Shown here one piece after another: positions 43,977 through 55,500 of a stretch of 57,836 nucleotides of DNA (the first letter of the stretch is position 1; every line of letters starts with the position of its first letter). The stretch comes from Planctomycetota bacterium. GTDB lineage: Bacteria > Planctomycetota > UBA1135 > GCA-002748355. Under the pieces are notes generated by a model. It was not told where the DNA came from. It was given only the letters and a program-made list of their open reading frames with translations, and did not search any database. The translations under genes and the position numbers were made by a program. The stretch spans positions 1 through 57,836 of the forward strand of contig DROQ01000246.1 in NCBI GenBank assembly GCA_011321845.1. Reading direction: 5' to 3'.

Positions 43977-44600
43977 ATGGAAGCCACCGTCCTCGCCATC
44001 GAGACAGCCTTCCCTCAAATCTCCTTGGCTTTATGGGCTTCCGAGAAACTCCTTCTCCCCAAAACGGATCTCACCACCAAACGGGCAGCCTCTCTCCATG
44101 AAGCGCTCCAGGAACTCTTGGAGACTGCGGGGATCAGAGCCCAGGACCTGAAACACATCCTCATCGATCAGGGTCCCGGGTCCTACACCGGTCTACGCGT
44201 AGGACTGGCCCTCGCCCAAACCCTCGAATTCACAGTGGGGTGCGAGGTCAAGGCCCTGTACAGCACCGATCTCTTCGCGACCCACTTCGCCGAACAGGTG
44301 GAGCCGGGAGAGACCTTCGCCATTGCCCTGGACGCCCGCAGGAGGCACTGGACCTTGGCCCTCTACCGGGTCGAAGACTCCGGCTTGAAACGACTCGCCG
44401 AACCGCGATGCCTCCCCCTCAAAGAATTCGAGGCGGCCCTCTCCGACATCTCCCTGGTCGCAGGCCCCCACTCGGAGGTCCCCGGGGTCTCCTCCCCCAC
44501 CCTCCTCCCCATCCCACAGGCCCCTGAACTCCTGGACGCCTTTTCTCTCTCCAGGCCCGTCACCAGGGTCCAACCCATTTACCTCATGCCACCGGTGTAG
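43977..44600 (+). CDS. tsaB: tRNA threonylcarbamoyladenosine biosynthesis protein TsaB
   Basis: A 207-residue ASKHA-fold partner of TsaD needed for t6A at position 37 of ANN-reading tRNAs. The start TVLAIETAFPQISLAL matches the usual LAIDTS opening, and ILIDQGPGSYTGLRVGLALAQTL is the family hallmark (GPGSYTGLR). I chose the ATG at 43977 because AAGGA lies 11 bases upstream and homology begins there. In-frame ATGs at 43959 and 43944 are alternatives. It lies 88 bases after glmM. Confidence 0.92.
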   Translation: MEATVLAIETAFPQISLALWASEKLLLPKTDLTTKRAASLHEALQELLETAGIRAQDLKHILIDQGPGSYTGLRVGLALAQTLEFTVGCEVKALYSTDLFATHFAEQVEPGETFAIALDARRRHWTLALYRVEDSGLKRLAEPRCLPLKEFEAALSDISLVAGPHSEVPGVSSPTLLPIPQAPELLDAFSLSRPVTRVQPIYLMPPV

Positions 44601-44652
44601 ATTGCCGCACTCAGGTTCTTTGTCCCTCTCCCCCACAAAGAAGGGAGATAAA

Positions 44653-46359
44653 ATGCGCTCCTTTCCCTCCTTCGGTTACGGTTTAATGATGAACTCCTTG
44701 ATTCCTCTGAGCGTTTCCCTCCTCCTCGGCTGCTTCCTCCCGGGCCAGAGCACCAAAAAATCCGCCTCGCGCCCCGCCCCCTTGCCCAAAAATCTCGCCT
44801 CCAAGCTCGACAAGGGTCTGCCTCAGGCAACTGGGCTCACCGAGATCTTTGTCCGCATGAAGGGGCAGCTCTTTGTGGACGCGGCCTCCTATCCCGCCTT
44901 CCAAAAAGAGAACCGGGGAACGAATCGCCGGAAACTCCGGAAACAGATCCTGGCAATCCTCAAGGAGAAGGCAGCGAAATCCTTCGAGAGCATCCGCTCT
45001 CTCGTGAAGGAGTTGGAGAAATCCAAGGACCTCGAAGGTGTCCGGCGTTACTTCATCATCAACGGTTTCGCGGCCCGGGCCACCCCCAAAGGGATCGTCA
45101 AGCTCGCCAACTCCCCGGAAACGGAATTCATATACAGGAAACCCGCCCGCCTCCCTTCCCTCGCCCTCCCGAAACAGGAGAGAGATCTCTCCAAACGCAT
45201 CGCCAAGAACAAACCCTTTCTCCAAAAGATGCTCAGGATGTGGGAAGAGGCCCAGAAACGCACCAAGGACTATGATTACAGCTCCGATGCGATCCAACCC
45301 ACATGGAACCTGAGACGCATCCAGGCCGACCAGGCATGGAAAGCCGGGGCCACCGGCAAGGGGGTCCTCATCGCCATCATCGACGACAGCCTGCTCCCCA
45401 CCCCCAGCCTGATCGGAGCGCTTTGGCGCAACCCCAAAGAAAAACTGAACGGGATGGACGACGACGGCAACGGAATGGTGGACGACATCTTCGGCTGGGA
45501 TTTCCGGGGAAGAGCCAATGACTGTCTCAGCATGAACCCGAGGCGGAGACGCCCCTTCTCCCACGGGAGCATGTGCAGCGGAATCCTCGCCGGGAGACCT
45601 ACTCCCAAAGACGGCAAACTCCTGGTCACAGGGATCGCCCCCGAGGCCAGGCTCCTCTTCTTGCGGGGATCAGGGCTCCAGGCATATGAATACGCTGTGG
45701 AGAAAGGAGCCGACGTCCTTTCGATGAGTTATATGTGGGTCGGCATCCCCCTGGGCAACTGGAGAGGGCTCTACCGCCTCGCGCACGAGCACATGGCCGC
45801 GATGGGCGTCGTCGCGGTGGGCGGCGCTGGTAACTTCGGTAAAGGCGGGAGGCGCCCCGCCCCCGAAGGCAAGCAGATCGCCCTCCCCAAGGACATCCCC
45901 TGCGTAATCGCCGCGGCGGGGATCGACAAGGAGGGCAAGAAGGCCCCGGCCAGCAGCGAAGGGCCTTGTTTCTGGGATGGGGTCCGTTTCTATTCGGACT
46001 TTCCCAAGGACAAACCCCTCCGAAAACCCGACGTGACCGGGTTCTTTTCGGGCTATCCCTGCTGGGTCCCCCTCAATCCGAGAACGCGGAGGCTGTTCAA
46101 GCGGATCGGCTGGAAGATCGTCCATGATGTGGGGGATGGTTATGGCCTCTGCATCGGCCCCAAGGGAAATTCCTTCTCGGGGCCTCACGCGGGCGGGGTG
46201 GCGGCCCTGCTCCTCTCCAAGGCTCCTGGACTTCCTGCATGGGAGGTCAAACGCATCCTCGAGACCACCGCCAAGGACCTCGGGCCCAAGGGTTGGGACA
46301 AAACCTTTGGTTGGGGTTTGCTTCAAGCCTTCAAGGCCACCCAGGCCATCCCCAAGTAG
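44653..46359 (+). CDS. Subtilisin-family (S8) serine protease, lipoprotein
   Basis: The protein has 568 residues. Its signal peptide has lipobox LLLGC (Cys27), so it is probably anchored to a membrane. A propeptide-like helical region (residues about 45-200) precedes the catalytic domain. The triad is Asp244 in IAIIDDSL, His304 in FSHGSMCSG (the usual HGTH reads HGSM), and Ser507 in GNSFSGPHAGG. The oxyanion Asn394 is in GAGNFG. A DDDGNGMVDD segment is a likely calcium site. AAGGGAG ahead of the ATG at 44653 supports the start. Substrate unknown; extracytoplasmic protein turnover is likely. Confidence 0.9.
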   Translation: MRSFPSFGYGLMMNSLIPLSVSLLLGCFLPGQSTKKSASRPAPLPKNLASKLDKGLPQATGLTEIFVRMKGQLFVDAASYPAFQKENRGTNRRKLRKQILAILKEKAAKSFESIRSLVKELEKSKDLEGVRRYFIINGFAARATPKGIVKLANSPETEFIYRKPARLPSLALPKQERDLSKRIAKNKPFLQKMLRMWEEAQKRTKDYDYSSDAIQPTWNLRRIQADQAWKAGATGKGVLIAIIDDSLLPTPSLIGALWRNPKEKLNGMDDDGNGMVDDIFGWDFRGRANDCLSMNPRRRRPFSHGSMCSGILAGRPTPKDGKLLVTGIAPEARLLFLRGSGLQAYEYAVEKGADVLSMSYMWVGIPLGNWRGLYRLAHEHMAAMGVVAVGGAGNFGKGGRRPAPEGKQIALPKDIPCVIAAAGIDKEGKKAPASSEGPCFWDGVRFYSDFPKDKPLRKPDVTGFFSGYPCWVPLNPRTRRLFKRIGWKIVHDVGDGYGLCIGPKGNSFSGPHAGGVAALLLSKAPGLPAWEVKRILETTAKDLGPKGWDKTFGWGLLQAFKATQAIPK

Positions 46360-46396
46360 AAAGGAAACGAGTGGGCTGGATGGGAGTGCGCCTGGA

Positions 46397-47794
46397 TCAG
46401 CGTTGCTTGGCCCAGTCCCTAAAGAGGTCCCTGACAACCCACCAGGCCCGCTTACCCCAGAGAGCGTAGGTCGTGTCCTCTGATCCTCCCTCTTCGAAGA
46501 AATCGAAGATGAAGGCTCCCTGGAGGAACTTGGCGTCCTTCATGACTTTGGCGAAGGCCTCGAAACACCTTGCCTGCTCCTCCGGATCAGGCTTGTCTTT
46601 GGCCAGCAGGTAGTTCCAGGGAGCCGTGTTCGCCCCTTCCTGGCTGGGGTACCCTAGCTCCGTCAGGAAAACCGGACGCTCCAATGCTTTGGAAACACCC
46701 TCCAGCTCCTTGCGGACCTTTTTCCAGCCTTCGACAAGCTCCTGGAGGCTGGCTTTTTTGTTCTCGGTCAGCTCGAAATAGGCCGTCAGCCCCACACAGT
46801 CGAGAAGCCCCCAGAATCGGGGAACGTCGTAGTGGTCCCAATTCACCGAATAGCTCAGCCAGCCTCCATAGCGGCCTCGCAAATTCGCGATGATCCGGGG
46901 CCAGGCCTTGGGATACTTCTCCTCGAGGGAACAGAGTTCGCTCCCGATGAACAAGAGTTCCACTCCGCTTTCCCGGGCCACGTCGGCGTAATGGCAGAGC
47001 TGCTTGTCGTAGTCCAGCCAGAAACGGATGGGGTCCTTGGGGCGAAGAGTCCCCCGCCAGTCCTCGTCGTTGTCCGATTCCTTGATCAGGACGATGGGCA
47101 TGAGGGCGACCTTGAGACCCAGGCCCTTGGCGTAGCGGATGGTTTCCTTGAGGCGCGCGTCCTGGACGGTCCGGTTGGGGTCCTTGACGATGCGGCTGGA
47201 GTCCACCTTGGGGACGAAGACGGTGAGGAGGAGGAGTGCCCAATCGGCGCCGATGTCCCGGATGCGCCGGAGCTGCTTGTGGTAATCCAGGCGGGACTCC
47301 TTGTAGTAGAGTCCCAGGACCCCTCCGCGAAAGAAGGGGGGGTTGCCCCGGGCCATGGGGACCTTGTTCCAGATCCCTTTTTTGGCTCCCCTCGCCCGAA
47401 ACAGGGCCATCCGGAGGCTGGGAAAGGCCTTGTCCCGTCCCGAGCGCAGGCGGAACCAGGCGAGACCCTGTTCCAGCAGCTCGGCGTTTACCGAGTCCTC
47501 GGCCTTTTTCCTGAAAAGCAGCCCCCGGCGCAGCTTGGGTCGATCCACGTCAACCTCTTCCTCCTGCCAGCGGAATTCCCGGCCGACCAGGGGTTCGAGG
47601 GCTTTTTTGGCCCACTCCGGGCTCGGGAATTCCAGGCCGAGGAGGCGAATTCGCAGGCCTCCCTCCAGGAGCAGAGTCGCCCCCGGCTGGACTCCCTTGA
47701 CCCGGACCAGCGGCCGGGAATCGGCCCTGCCAGGTCCTTGAGGGGGAAATCCCAGGAGGAGGAGGCAGGGAAACAAACTCAAGATTTTTCGCAT
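46397..47794 (-). CDS. Secreted SNase-like plus GH113-like fusion protein
   Basis: A 465-residue exported protein: leader [16 protein letters not shown]. Residues about 30-135 resemble a staphylococcal-nuclease-like fold ([43 protein letters not shown]), although the catalytic Arg and Glu pattern of thermonuclease is not obvious. Residues about 140-455 look like a TIM-barrel glycosidase of the GH113 type ([65 protein letters not shown]), with Glu in GSELCS and TELGYP as likely acid/base and nucleophile. The start is the ATG at 47794 before the signal peptide. It diverges from carB. A glycan target is inferred. Confidence 0.75.
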   Translation of the reverse strand: MRKILSLFPCLLLLGFPPQGPGRADSRPLVRVKGVQPGATLLLEGGLRIRLLGLEFPSPEWAKKALEPLVGREFRWQEEEVDVDRPKLRRGLLFRKKAEDSVNAELLEQGLAWFRLRSGRDKAFPSLRMALFRARGAKKGIWNKVPMARGNPPFFRGGVLGLYYKESRLDYHKQLRRIRDIGADWALLLLTVFVPKVDSSRIVKDPNRTVQDARLKETIRYAKGLGLKVALMPIVLIKESDNDEDWRGTLRPKDPIRFWLDYDKQLCHYADVARESGVELLFIGSELCSLEEKYPKAWPRIIANLRGRYGGWLSYSVNWDHYDVPRFWGLLDCVGLTAYFELTENKKASLQELVEGWKKVRKELEGVSKALERPVFLTELGYPSQEGANTAPWNYLLAKDKPDPEEQARCFEAFAKVMKDAKFLQGAFIFDFFEEGGSEDTTYALWGKRAWWVVRDLFRDWAKQR

Positions 47795-47918
47795 TTCCGC
47801 CCTCTTACGACCTTCTCCCTTCCAAGTTGAGTCCGATTCTGCTTCGATCTCTCGGCTTTTCCGGAAACAACGAGTATTCTCATCCCCCGGACGCTCCATT
47901 CGGCCGGCAGGACGCACG

Positions 47919-50900
47919 ATGCCAAAAAGAACCGACATCCACAGTATCTTGATCCTGGGGTCAGGACCGATCGTAATCGGGCAGGCCTGCGAATTCGACT
48001 ATTCCGGAACCCAGGCCTGCAAGGCCCTGCGGGAAGAGGGATTTCGGGTCATCCTGGTCAACAGCAACCCCGCCACCATCATGACCGACCCGGACATGGC
48101 GGACGCGACCTATATCGAGCCCCTCACCGTGGACAGCCTGACCCGGATCCTGGAACGCGAAAAACCGGATGCCATCCTCCCGACCCTGGGGGGACAGACC
48201 GCCCTCAATCTGGCCCTTCGACTCGCGGACCTTGGGGTGCTGGAACGACTCGGTGTCGAAATGATCGGGGCCGACCGGAACGCCATCGCCCGGGCCGAGG
48301 GGCGGGAAGAATTCCGGGAGGCCATGAACCGCATCGGCCTCGAAATGCCCAAGAGCAGGCTCGCCTACAGCCTCGAAGAGGCCAAGCAGGTCCTCGAAGA
48401 GATCGGACTCCCCAGCGTGATCCGGCCCTCCTTCACCCTGGGGGGCTCCGGGGGCGGGATCGCCTACAACCTGGATGAATTCGAGGAGATCGCTCGCTCG
48501 GGTCTCGACCTCTCCCTCAACGGGGAAATCCTGGTAGAGGAGTGCATCCTGGGTTGGAAGGAGTTCGAACTCGAGGTCATGCGCGACAAGAAGGACAACG
48601 TCGTCATCATCTGCTCCATCGAGAACATCGATCCCATGGGGGTCCACACCGGGGACTCCATTACGGTCGCGCCCATCCAAACCTTGACCGACAAGGAATA
48701 CCAGAGATTGCGGGACGCTTCGATCGCAGTCATCCGTGAGATCGGAGTGGAGACGGGGGGTTCCAATGTGCAGTTCGCCCTCAACCCCAAGGACGGGCGC
48801 CTGGTGGTCATCGAAATGAACCCCCGGGTATCCCGCTCTTCGGCGCTGGCGAGCAAGGCGACGGGTTTCCCCATCGCCAAGATCGCGGCCAAACTTGCGG
48901 TGGGGTACAGCCTGGACGAGATCCAGAACGACATCACCAAGGAAACCCCGGCGAGTTTCGAACCGGTCATCGACTACACCGTGGTCAAGATCCCCCGCTG
49001 GACCTTCGAGAAGTTCCCCACAGCCAAGATGTCCCTGGGGACCCAGATGAAGAGTGTCGGAGAGGTTTTGGCGATGGGGAGAACCTTTAGGGAGGCCTTC
49101 CAAAAAGCGCTGCGCTCCCTGGAAACAGGTGGGACAGGGTTTGGGAATCACCCGGGACAGGCCCCATGGAATGGCGAAGGGCCGATCTCTCCCGAAGAGA
49201 TCAAGAGCCACCTCGTGACCCCCAGGCCCGACCGGATCTGGTGGATTCGCTACGCGCTCTGGGCGGACCTGAGCCTGGAAGAGATCCACGCGGCGACCGG
49301 GATCGACCTCTGGTTCCTGGACCAGCTCCTCCAGCTCGTCGAGGAGGAAAAGGAACTGGTCGGGCTCCGGGGCAAGGGCCTCTCCAGCCTGGACCGAGGC
49401 CGGCTCCTCCACCTCAAGAGGGAGGGGTACTCGGACCGCCAGCTCGCCGATCTCTGCGGAGTGGGCGAGCGAACCGTGGCCCGTCGTCGGGAGGAACTGG
49501 GAGTCCTCCCCACCTACAAACTCGTGGACACTTGCGCGGCGGAGTTCGAGGCCTACACCCCTTACTACTACTCCACCTGGGAACACGAGGACGAGACCCG
49601 GATCAGCGACAAAGAGAAGATCATGATCATCGGCGGGGGCCCCAACCGCATCGGCCAGGGGATCGAGTTCGACTACTGCTGCTGCCACGCCGCCTTCGCG
49701 CTCAAGGACATGGGGATCGAGGCCATCATGGTCAACAGCAACCCCGAGACCGTCTCGACGGACTTCGACACTTCGGACCTCCTCTTCTTCGAGCCGCTGA
49801 CATTGGAGGATGTTTGCCACATCGCCCAGCGGTTGAAACCCAGGGGGCTCATCCTGCAGTTTGGAGGGCAGACCCCGATCAACCTGGCGAAGGGATTGCA
49901 GGAAGCAGGCATCCCCCTGCTCGGAACGCCAGTGGAGAGCATCGATCTCTGCGAGGACCGGGAGCGCTTCCAACTCCTGATGCGCAAGCTGGGCGTCCGC
50001 CAGCCCGAGAACGGGATCGCCCGGACCGAAGAGGAGGCCTTCGAAATCTCAGGGAAAGTCGGTTTCCCCCTCGTGGTTCGCCCCTCCTATGTCCTCGGAG
50101 GGCGGGCCATGGAAATCGTCTGGGACACCAAATCCCTCGCCCGTTACATGAAGGAGGCCGTACAGGTTGGTGAGGACAAACCCATCCTCCTCGACCACTA
50201 CCTCGAGGGAGCGATCGAGGTGGACGTGGACCTGATCGGTGACGGCGAGGACTTTGTGATCGGCGGGATCATGGAGCACATCGAAGAAGCGGGTGTGCAC
50301 AGCGGGGACAGCTCCTGCTCTCTTCCCCCCTATTCTCTCGCGGACGATGTCCTGGACGAGATCCGGCAACAGACGATCGCCATCGCCAGGGAACTGGGGA
50401 TCGTAGGTTTGATGAATGTCCAGTGGGCTGTGCAACAGAACAGGCTTTATGTCCTCGAGGTCAACCCGCGCGCCTCCCGGACCGTTCCCTTCGTCGCCAA
50501 GGCGACCGGGGTCCCCCTGGCTCGGTACGCCGCCATGGTCCAAGCGGGGGCGAGCCTGAAGGAGATCGGGTTTACCAAGGAGGTCGTGCCGGAACACTTC
50601 GCGGTCAAAGCGCCCGTCTTTCCCTTCATCAAATTCCCGGAGGTGGACACCATCCTGGGACCCGAGATGCGGTCCACCGGCGAAGTCATGGGGATCGATC
50701 GGAATTTCGGAGCAGCTTTCGCCAAGGCCATCATGGCCTCGGGCACGGAGCTGCCGCAGGCGGGCAAGGTTTTCATCTCCGTCAAGGATGAGGATAAGAG
50801 GGTGGTCCTCGGCCTCGCCGACCGTCTGGCCGCCTTGGGGTTCGAGATCGTCGCGACCTCGGGCACGTACAAGGCCCTCCACAACATGGGAATCCCTGTC

Positions 50901-51188
50901 AACAAGGTGAACAAAATCCACGAAGGCCGGCCTCACATTGTGGACCTGATCAAGAACCGGGAGATCGACCTGATCATCAACACGCCCTCGGGCAAGATCC
51001 AACGCTCGGACGACCGCTTGATCCGCAGGGCCGCGATCTCTTTCAAGGTCCCCTGTATTACCAATCTGGCCGGGGCAGCCGCCGCAATTCAAGCGATCGC
51101 CATCCTCAAGAGAGACGCTTTGAGGACGGTGCGCCTCCAAAACTTGTTCAATGACTCCAAGGAACTCGACCTGCAAGGAAAACCCTGA
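47919..51188 (+). CDS. carB: Carbamoyl-phosphate synthase large subunit
   Basis: A 1089-residue enzyme forming carbamoyl phosphate for arginine and pyrimidines. The two homologous halves are plain: [16 protein letters not shown] near the start and [17 protein letters not shown] at about residue 570. Each is followed by an ATP-grasp domain ([29 protein letters not shown]). The middle helical oligomerisation domain and the C-terminal MGS-type allosteric domain ([18 protein letters not shown], then IDLIINTP) are present. The length is normal. carA is not adjacent, so the glutaminase subunit must be encoded elsewhere. Its stop overlaps the transaldolase ATG (TGATG). Confidence 0.97.
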   Translation: MPKRTDIHSILILGSGPIVIGQACEFDYSGTQACKALREEGFRVILVNSNPATIMTDPDMADATYIEPLTVDSLTRILEREKPDAILPTLGGQTALNLALRLADLGVLERLGVEMIGADRNAIARAEGREEFREAMNRIGLEMPKSRLAYSLEEAKQVLEEIGLPSVIRPSFTLGGSGGGIAYNLDEFEEIARSGLDLSLNGEILVEECILGWKEFELEVMRDKKDNVVIICSIENIDPMGVHTGDSITVAPIQTLTDKEYQRLRDASIAVIREIGVETGGSNVQFALNPKDGRLVVIEMNPRVSRSSALASKATGFPIAKIAAKLAVGYSLDEIQNDITKETPASFEPVIDYTVVKIPRWTFEKFPTAKMSLGTQMKSVGEVLAMGRTFREAFQKALRSLETGGTGFGNHPGQAPWNGEGPISPEEIKSHLVTPRPDRIWWIRYALWADLSLEEIHAATGIDLWFLDQLLQLVEEEKELVGLRGKGLSSLDRGRLLHLKREGYSDRQLADLCGVGERTVARRREELGVLPTYKLVDTCAAEFEAYTPYYYSTWEHEDETRISDKEKIMIIGGGPNRIGQGIEFDYCCCHAAFALKDMGIEAIMVNSNPETVSTDFDTSDLLFFEPLTLEDVCHIAQRLKPRGLILQFGGQTPINLAKGLQEAGIPLLGTPVESIDLCEDRERFQLLMRKLGVRQPENGIARTEEEAFEISGKVGFPLVVRPSYVLGGRAMEIVWDTKSLARYMKEAVQVGEDKPILLDHYLEGAIEVDVDLIGDGEDFVIGGIMEHIEEAGVHSGDSSCSLPPYSLADDVLDEIRQQTIAIARELGIVGLMNVQWAVQQNRLYVLEVNPRASRTVPFVAKATGVPLARYAAMVQAGASLKEIGFTKEVVPEHFAVKAPVFPFIKFPEVDTILGPEMRSTGEVMGIDRNFGAAFAKAIMASGTELPQAGKVFISVKDEDKRVVLGLADRLAALGFEIVATSGTYKALHNMGIPVNKVNKIHEGRPHIVDLIKNREIDLIINTPSGKIQRSDDRLIRRAAISFKVPCITNLAGAAAAIQAIAILKRDALRTVRLQNLFNDSKELDLQGKP

Positions 51189-52465
51189 TGAGCAATTCTT
51201 CAACAGCTTCTGACTCGCCTCTCGCGGAGGCACTTCGCGCACACGTTCTCGAGGGTTTCGAGGGACCGGGATCCGCCCCCTGGGAGAGCAATCCCACCTG
51301 GGACCGGCTGGAGGCCTTGGGGACCGAGCTCTGGCTGGACACAGGGGACATCGATGTCGCGAGAGAACTCTGGGTAAAAGAATTCAAAGCCCTTACAACC
51401 AACAACACCCTTTTGAACCGGGAAATCCAGAAAGGGCTCTATGACGCCAGAGTGCCGGGCCTCCAAGCCCTCCTTCGCGAGGTAGCCCCGGAATTGGACG
51501 AGAAGACCCGCATCCTCGAGACGGCCTTCGCCCTCAATGCCATCCACGGTCTCAAACTCGTGGAGACCTTCGGGGTCCAGGTCTCGGTGGAGTTGCACAC
51601 GGATCTGGCTCATGACCTGAAACGCAGCGTCCAATACGGGCTCCGCTACCACGCGATCTGCCCCAGCCACTTCATCGTCAAGGTCCCCCTCACCGCGGAG
51701 GGGCTGCTCGCCGCCCGTAAGCTCGGACAACAGGGAGTCCGTATCAACTTCACCCTGGGCTTCTCCGCCCGCCAGAACCTCCTCATCGCCTCAGTGGCCA
51801 ATCCGGACTTCTGTAACGTCTTCATGGGACGGATCAACGCCTTCCTCATCGACAACAAGCTGGGGGACGGGGTCAATGCAGGGGAAAAAGCGACAGCCCT
51901 GAGCGGCAACACCATGGTCTCCCTGCGACAGGAGGGGCGCGCCAAGACGCGGCAGATCGGAGCCTCCATGAGGGGACCCAACCAGGTCGAAGACCTTGCG
52001 GGTTTGGACGTCTACACTATGCCTCCCAAGGTGGCTCAGGACTTCTTGGCGCTCGGCAAGGACCCCTCCGGAATCGAGAGGGGTGTGGACGGAGACTTCC
52101 CGGTGCAATTCGCGGAAGGAGTGGACGCGGCCCAGGACCAGCTCGAGATTTTTTGGACCCTGGACGAACGGACGAATCGAGCCATGGAGGGAGTGTCTGC
52201 GCTCGACCTCGACAACTGTGGCCCCGAGGACATCCTCTCCGCGCTCAGCGAGACCGGGAGCGAGGACCTCCTCCCCGATTTCGACGGCCCGACCTGCGCT
52301 GCCCTTCGGGAGAAGGGTAAGATCCCCTCCTATGCAGCCTGGGTCGAGGAGGTGCGCGCGGGCAACCTGGCCTGGGACAGCCTGCTCACCCAGTCGGGCC
52401 TCCTCTCCTTCGCGGAGGACCAGCGCGCCCTCGACGAGCGGATCCAGAGCCTGTTGCCCGTTTGA
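51188..52465 (+). CDS. tal: Transaldolase
   Basis: This 425-residue enzyme of the non-oxidative pentose phosphate pathway moves a dihydroxyacetone unit between sugar phosphates. The Schiff-base lysine is Lys165 in FIVKVPLTAEG. LWLDTGDIDVARE near residue 48, LTTNNTLLNREI, GVRINFTLGFSARQ and the SGNTMVS region support the call. It is longer than the E. coli enzyme, with about 100 additional C-terminal residues that are helical and acidic. It is translationally coupled to carB by a one-base overlap, an unusual functional pairing. Confidence 0.9.
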   Translation: MSNSSTASDSPLAEALRAHVLEGFEGPGSAPWESNPTWDRLEALGTELWLDTGDIDVARELWVKEFKALTTNNTLLNREIQKGLYDARVPGLQALLREVAPELDEKTRILETAFALNAIHGLKLVETFGVQVSVELHTDLAHDLKRSVQYGLRYHAICPSHFIVKVPLTAEGLLAARKLGQQGVRINFTLGFSARQNLLIASVANPDFCNVFMGRINAFLIDNKLGDGVNAGEKATALSGNTMVSLRQEGRAKTRQIGASMRGPNQVEDLAGLDVYTMPPKVAQDFLALGKDPSGIERGVDGDFPVQFAEGVDAAQDQLEIFWTLDERTNRAMEGVSALDLDNCGPEDILSALSETGSEDLLPDFDGPTCAALREKGKIPSYAAWVEEVRAGNLAWDSLLTQSGLLSFAEDQRALDERIQSLLPV

Positions 52466-52549
52466 TCCGAGGCGGCGCACTGTTCCGTCAAGACTCTCTA
52501 CCCTCTGTGCGCTCTACACCCTGGGCGGTCGATGAACCAGGCGATCTAT

Positions 52550-52586
52550 GCACAGTGCGGCCGAGGCACTGTGCGATCTATTTTTT
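52550..52586 (+). terminator. Candidate terminator hairpin after the transaldolase gene
   Basis: A perfect 9-bp stem, GCACAGTGC (52550-52558) and GCACTGTGC (52566-52574), has a 7-nt GC-rich loop and is followed after six bases by six T (52581-52586). The stem is flanked by a direct repeat GCGATCTAT. The T run falls in the last Lys-Lys codons of the convergent gene. The spacing between stem and T run is longer than ideal, so termination is likely but not certain. Confidence 0.5.
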
Positions 52587-55500
52587 CAGGACCCAGTGGG
52601 CGCTCCCCCTGGGAGGAACATGGACCTCTTGCTCCATCCTACCGAGGACGCTGTTCTCCACCCGGAGGCGATAGGTTCCAGGCTCCAGATTTCCGACAAC
52701 GGCCTGGGTCGCCGGGGAGGGAACAGCCCCTTGGAGAACAAAAGCTCCGTCGGTTTTCCAGACGGAGAACACCACCAGGCCCTTCCAATGAAGGTCGGAG
52801 GAGAGGCTGAGGTCCACCGGAATTCCCCTTTCGAGGTCCAGGCGCACCCGGAGAACGGAGCCCTCTCGCAGCCTCTGCAGGGGGCTCAGCTTGGGAGCCC
52901 AGCCCTTGGCCCGGGCAAGCACTTTCCAATCCCCTTCGGAAACCCGTTCGAAGAGAGCTTTCCCTTCCGCGTCGGTGATCTGGACCTGCAAGAGATCACG
53001 GAGCTTCCCCTTGGGATCCAGGAGACGTACCACCGCCCGTGGGAGGGGTTTGCCCTCCGCGAGAACCTGAACCTCGAACTCCCCGCCCCTGGAAAGACGG
53101 ACCACAAGATCGGTCCGGCGCTCCCCTTCTCCCAGGACGATGCCTTTCAGTTCTCCCCCGCCGGAGTCCTTACTCAAGAAGCCGAGGGAACGAACCTTGA
53201 GATCATAGGTCCCAGGTGCAATGCCCTGGAAACGGAAGTTTCCCTTGCCCGAAGTCAGGGTGGCATTGCCATTGAGCCAAGGGTTGGGATCGTCGATCGT
53301 TTCGCTCCGGCCTCCTTGCTTCCAGAGTCGGACCATCAACCCAGCGTCCGCCGGGGAACCATCCGGACGGAGGACCCTGCCCGCCAGCATACTGGCCGGG
53401 AAGTCGAAGCGAAGAGCGGAGCGCGGCCCCTTGAGGATCAGCTCCCGTTCCTCTCCCACAGGCCCCCTCCCGAATCCTTTCTGGAAACGGATTCGGTAGC
53501 TTCCATCCGGAACATTCTCCACGCGAAACCTTCCCTCCTGCACACTCCCCATCAGCGGGAGAGCCCCCGCGCCCACGGGGGTCAAACTCACCAACCCTTG
53601 CGAGAGGCCTTTTCCCCCAAGACGCACCTCCCCCCACAGGTCCGGCTGGGTCTTCCCCCCCTGGGAGGCGGGGATCTTCAGCTCCACTTTGCTCGTCTCC
53701 CCCTCACGGACCCGCACCTGGGCCCGGGCCATCCGCTTCATCATGGAGGAAATCCTTTTCAAAATGCTCTTCGAGTCCGCCCCCCCCGCCTCCATCGCCT
53801 CACGGCTCGCCCGTTCCATGAAGCCCTTCTTCATACCCACAAGGGCATAGGAGCCGTCGGCGAGACCTTCGAACCTGAAACCACCGTCCGCATCGGAAAG
53901 AGCAGATTGGGAAAAGCTCTGGTCCGTCGTCTTTGCCTGCACCCAAGCCCCCGCGAGGGGGATGCCCTCGGCGGAGAGAATGACTCCCTCGATGACGCCC
54001 CCGCGGTTCATTTCCAAAACCACGTCTTTGAGCAGCCCCGTTTCCGAGGGGACCCTCAGGACCTTGGAGCGATTCGGGGACCATCCCCTGCGAAAAGCCC
54101 CCAGGCGAAAACGTCCCTCGGGAACTCCCACCAGGCGAAACCTCCCCTGTTCCCCAGTCCGCACCTTGCGGATCCCCATCATGGCATGCATTTCGGGGTT
54201 GTCAGCCATACGGCCCCGGGACACCCACACATCCACACCGGCCAGCCCATGGCCACGGCGATCCACAACACGTCCCTCCACAACAAGGGGTGGGCGCATC
54301 CGGATTTCGCCCAAAGGGTTCTCGCCTTCCACCAAGGTTTTGGAGATTACGACCGTGTTCTTTTCTGGAGCCATGATGGAAATCTGGGCGGCACCAGGGG
54401 AAAGGCCTCCCAGCTCGAAGAACCCATCTGAATCCTTTTTCCGCAACTCTCCAAGCCTGGATTGGAACATCATAAAGGCGCTCCGTTCCACCCGGACGGT
54501 AAAGGAGGGCACAGGGTCGCCCGAGGCATGGTCTACAACCCTGCCCCGCAGGAGGGCTTGCCTTGGACAGGAGATCCGAATCCCCTTGGTCCCCGCCGTC
54601 AACTCCCGGGTGGTCTGGACCGAGAAACCCTCCTTGAGGGCAAAAAGCTTGGTCTTCTGTCCCTTGGCAAAACCCCAGAGCTGGAAGCGCCCCTTCTCAT
54701 CCGTCTTGACCCCGGCTCTCTGGGCCAGTTTCTCAAATGCCTGCCTCGGAAGCAGAGAGGCACCCGAAAACCCCATGAACTCCTGGCCTGCTTCCCCCAG
54801 GGGGGCCACGCCCGCTCCCCCCAAGGGAGTCCCCTGTGCGTCTGTAACGATCCCTTCCATGGAAAGACCACGATCCAGTTCAACGACTGTGGTGGTTTTT
54901 GCTGCAACAAGCTCCACCTTCCTTTGAAGCTGCACGAACCCTGGCGCCCTCAACTGGATGTTGACGTAACCGCGCCTGAGTGTGTCAAAGTGAACCTGCC
55001 CCCGGGCATCCGTCCTTCCTGAAACGGCCTCCTTTCTCATTCGGGCCCCCCCAAAACCCATCCCCCAGATCTCCGCACCCTGGGGAAGCTCCACGCGAAC
55101 CATTGCACCTGGGACTGGTTTTTTGTCGGGCCCCGTGACCCTAAGATCCAGTACGACTCCCCTGGAAAGGGAGAGGCGAACGATTTGTCGGGTCCCCCTC
55201 CGCACAAGCAACTCCCGAGACTGGGAGGCAAAGGCTTTCCTTCTCCCATGCAAAAGGTATTTCCCCGGGGCGACTCCCCAAAAAAAAGCCCGCCCCTGTT
55301 CGTCCGTCTTTCCCTCGAAGGGAAGGAAAGCCTTGACCCAGTTCGCGGGATCTCCCGCCTTCGCCGGATCCATCATCCTGGTGAAATCGGGGCGGGATTG
55401 CATCCTGAGCCTCAAACCTTTGAGGGGGAGTCCCTGGGGGTCCATGGCCCGCACTTCGACCAGGCCCCCGAGCTGAGCCTTGTAGGGTCCAACTTCCACC

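Noticed and set aside
47961..49973. 670-codon minus frame across carB
   Set aside because: Antisense shadow of the conserved carB halves.
52548..54431. 627-codon plus frame across the large repeat protein
   Set aside because: Antisense to the beta-sandwich repeats, whose order and composition make sense only on the minus strand.
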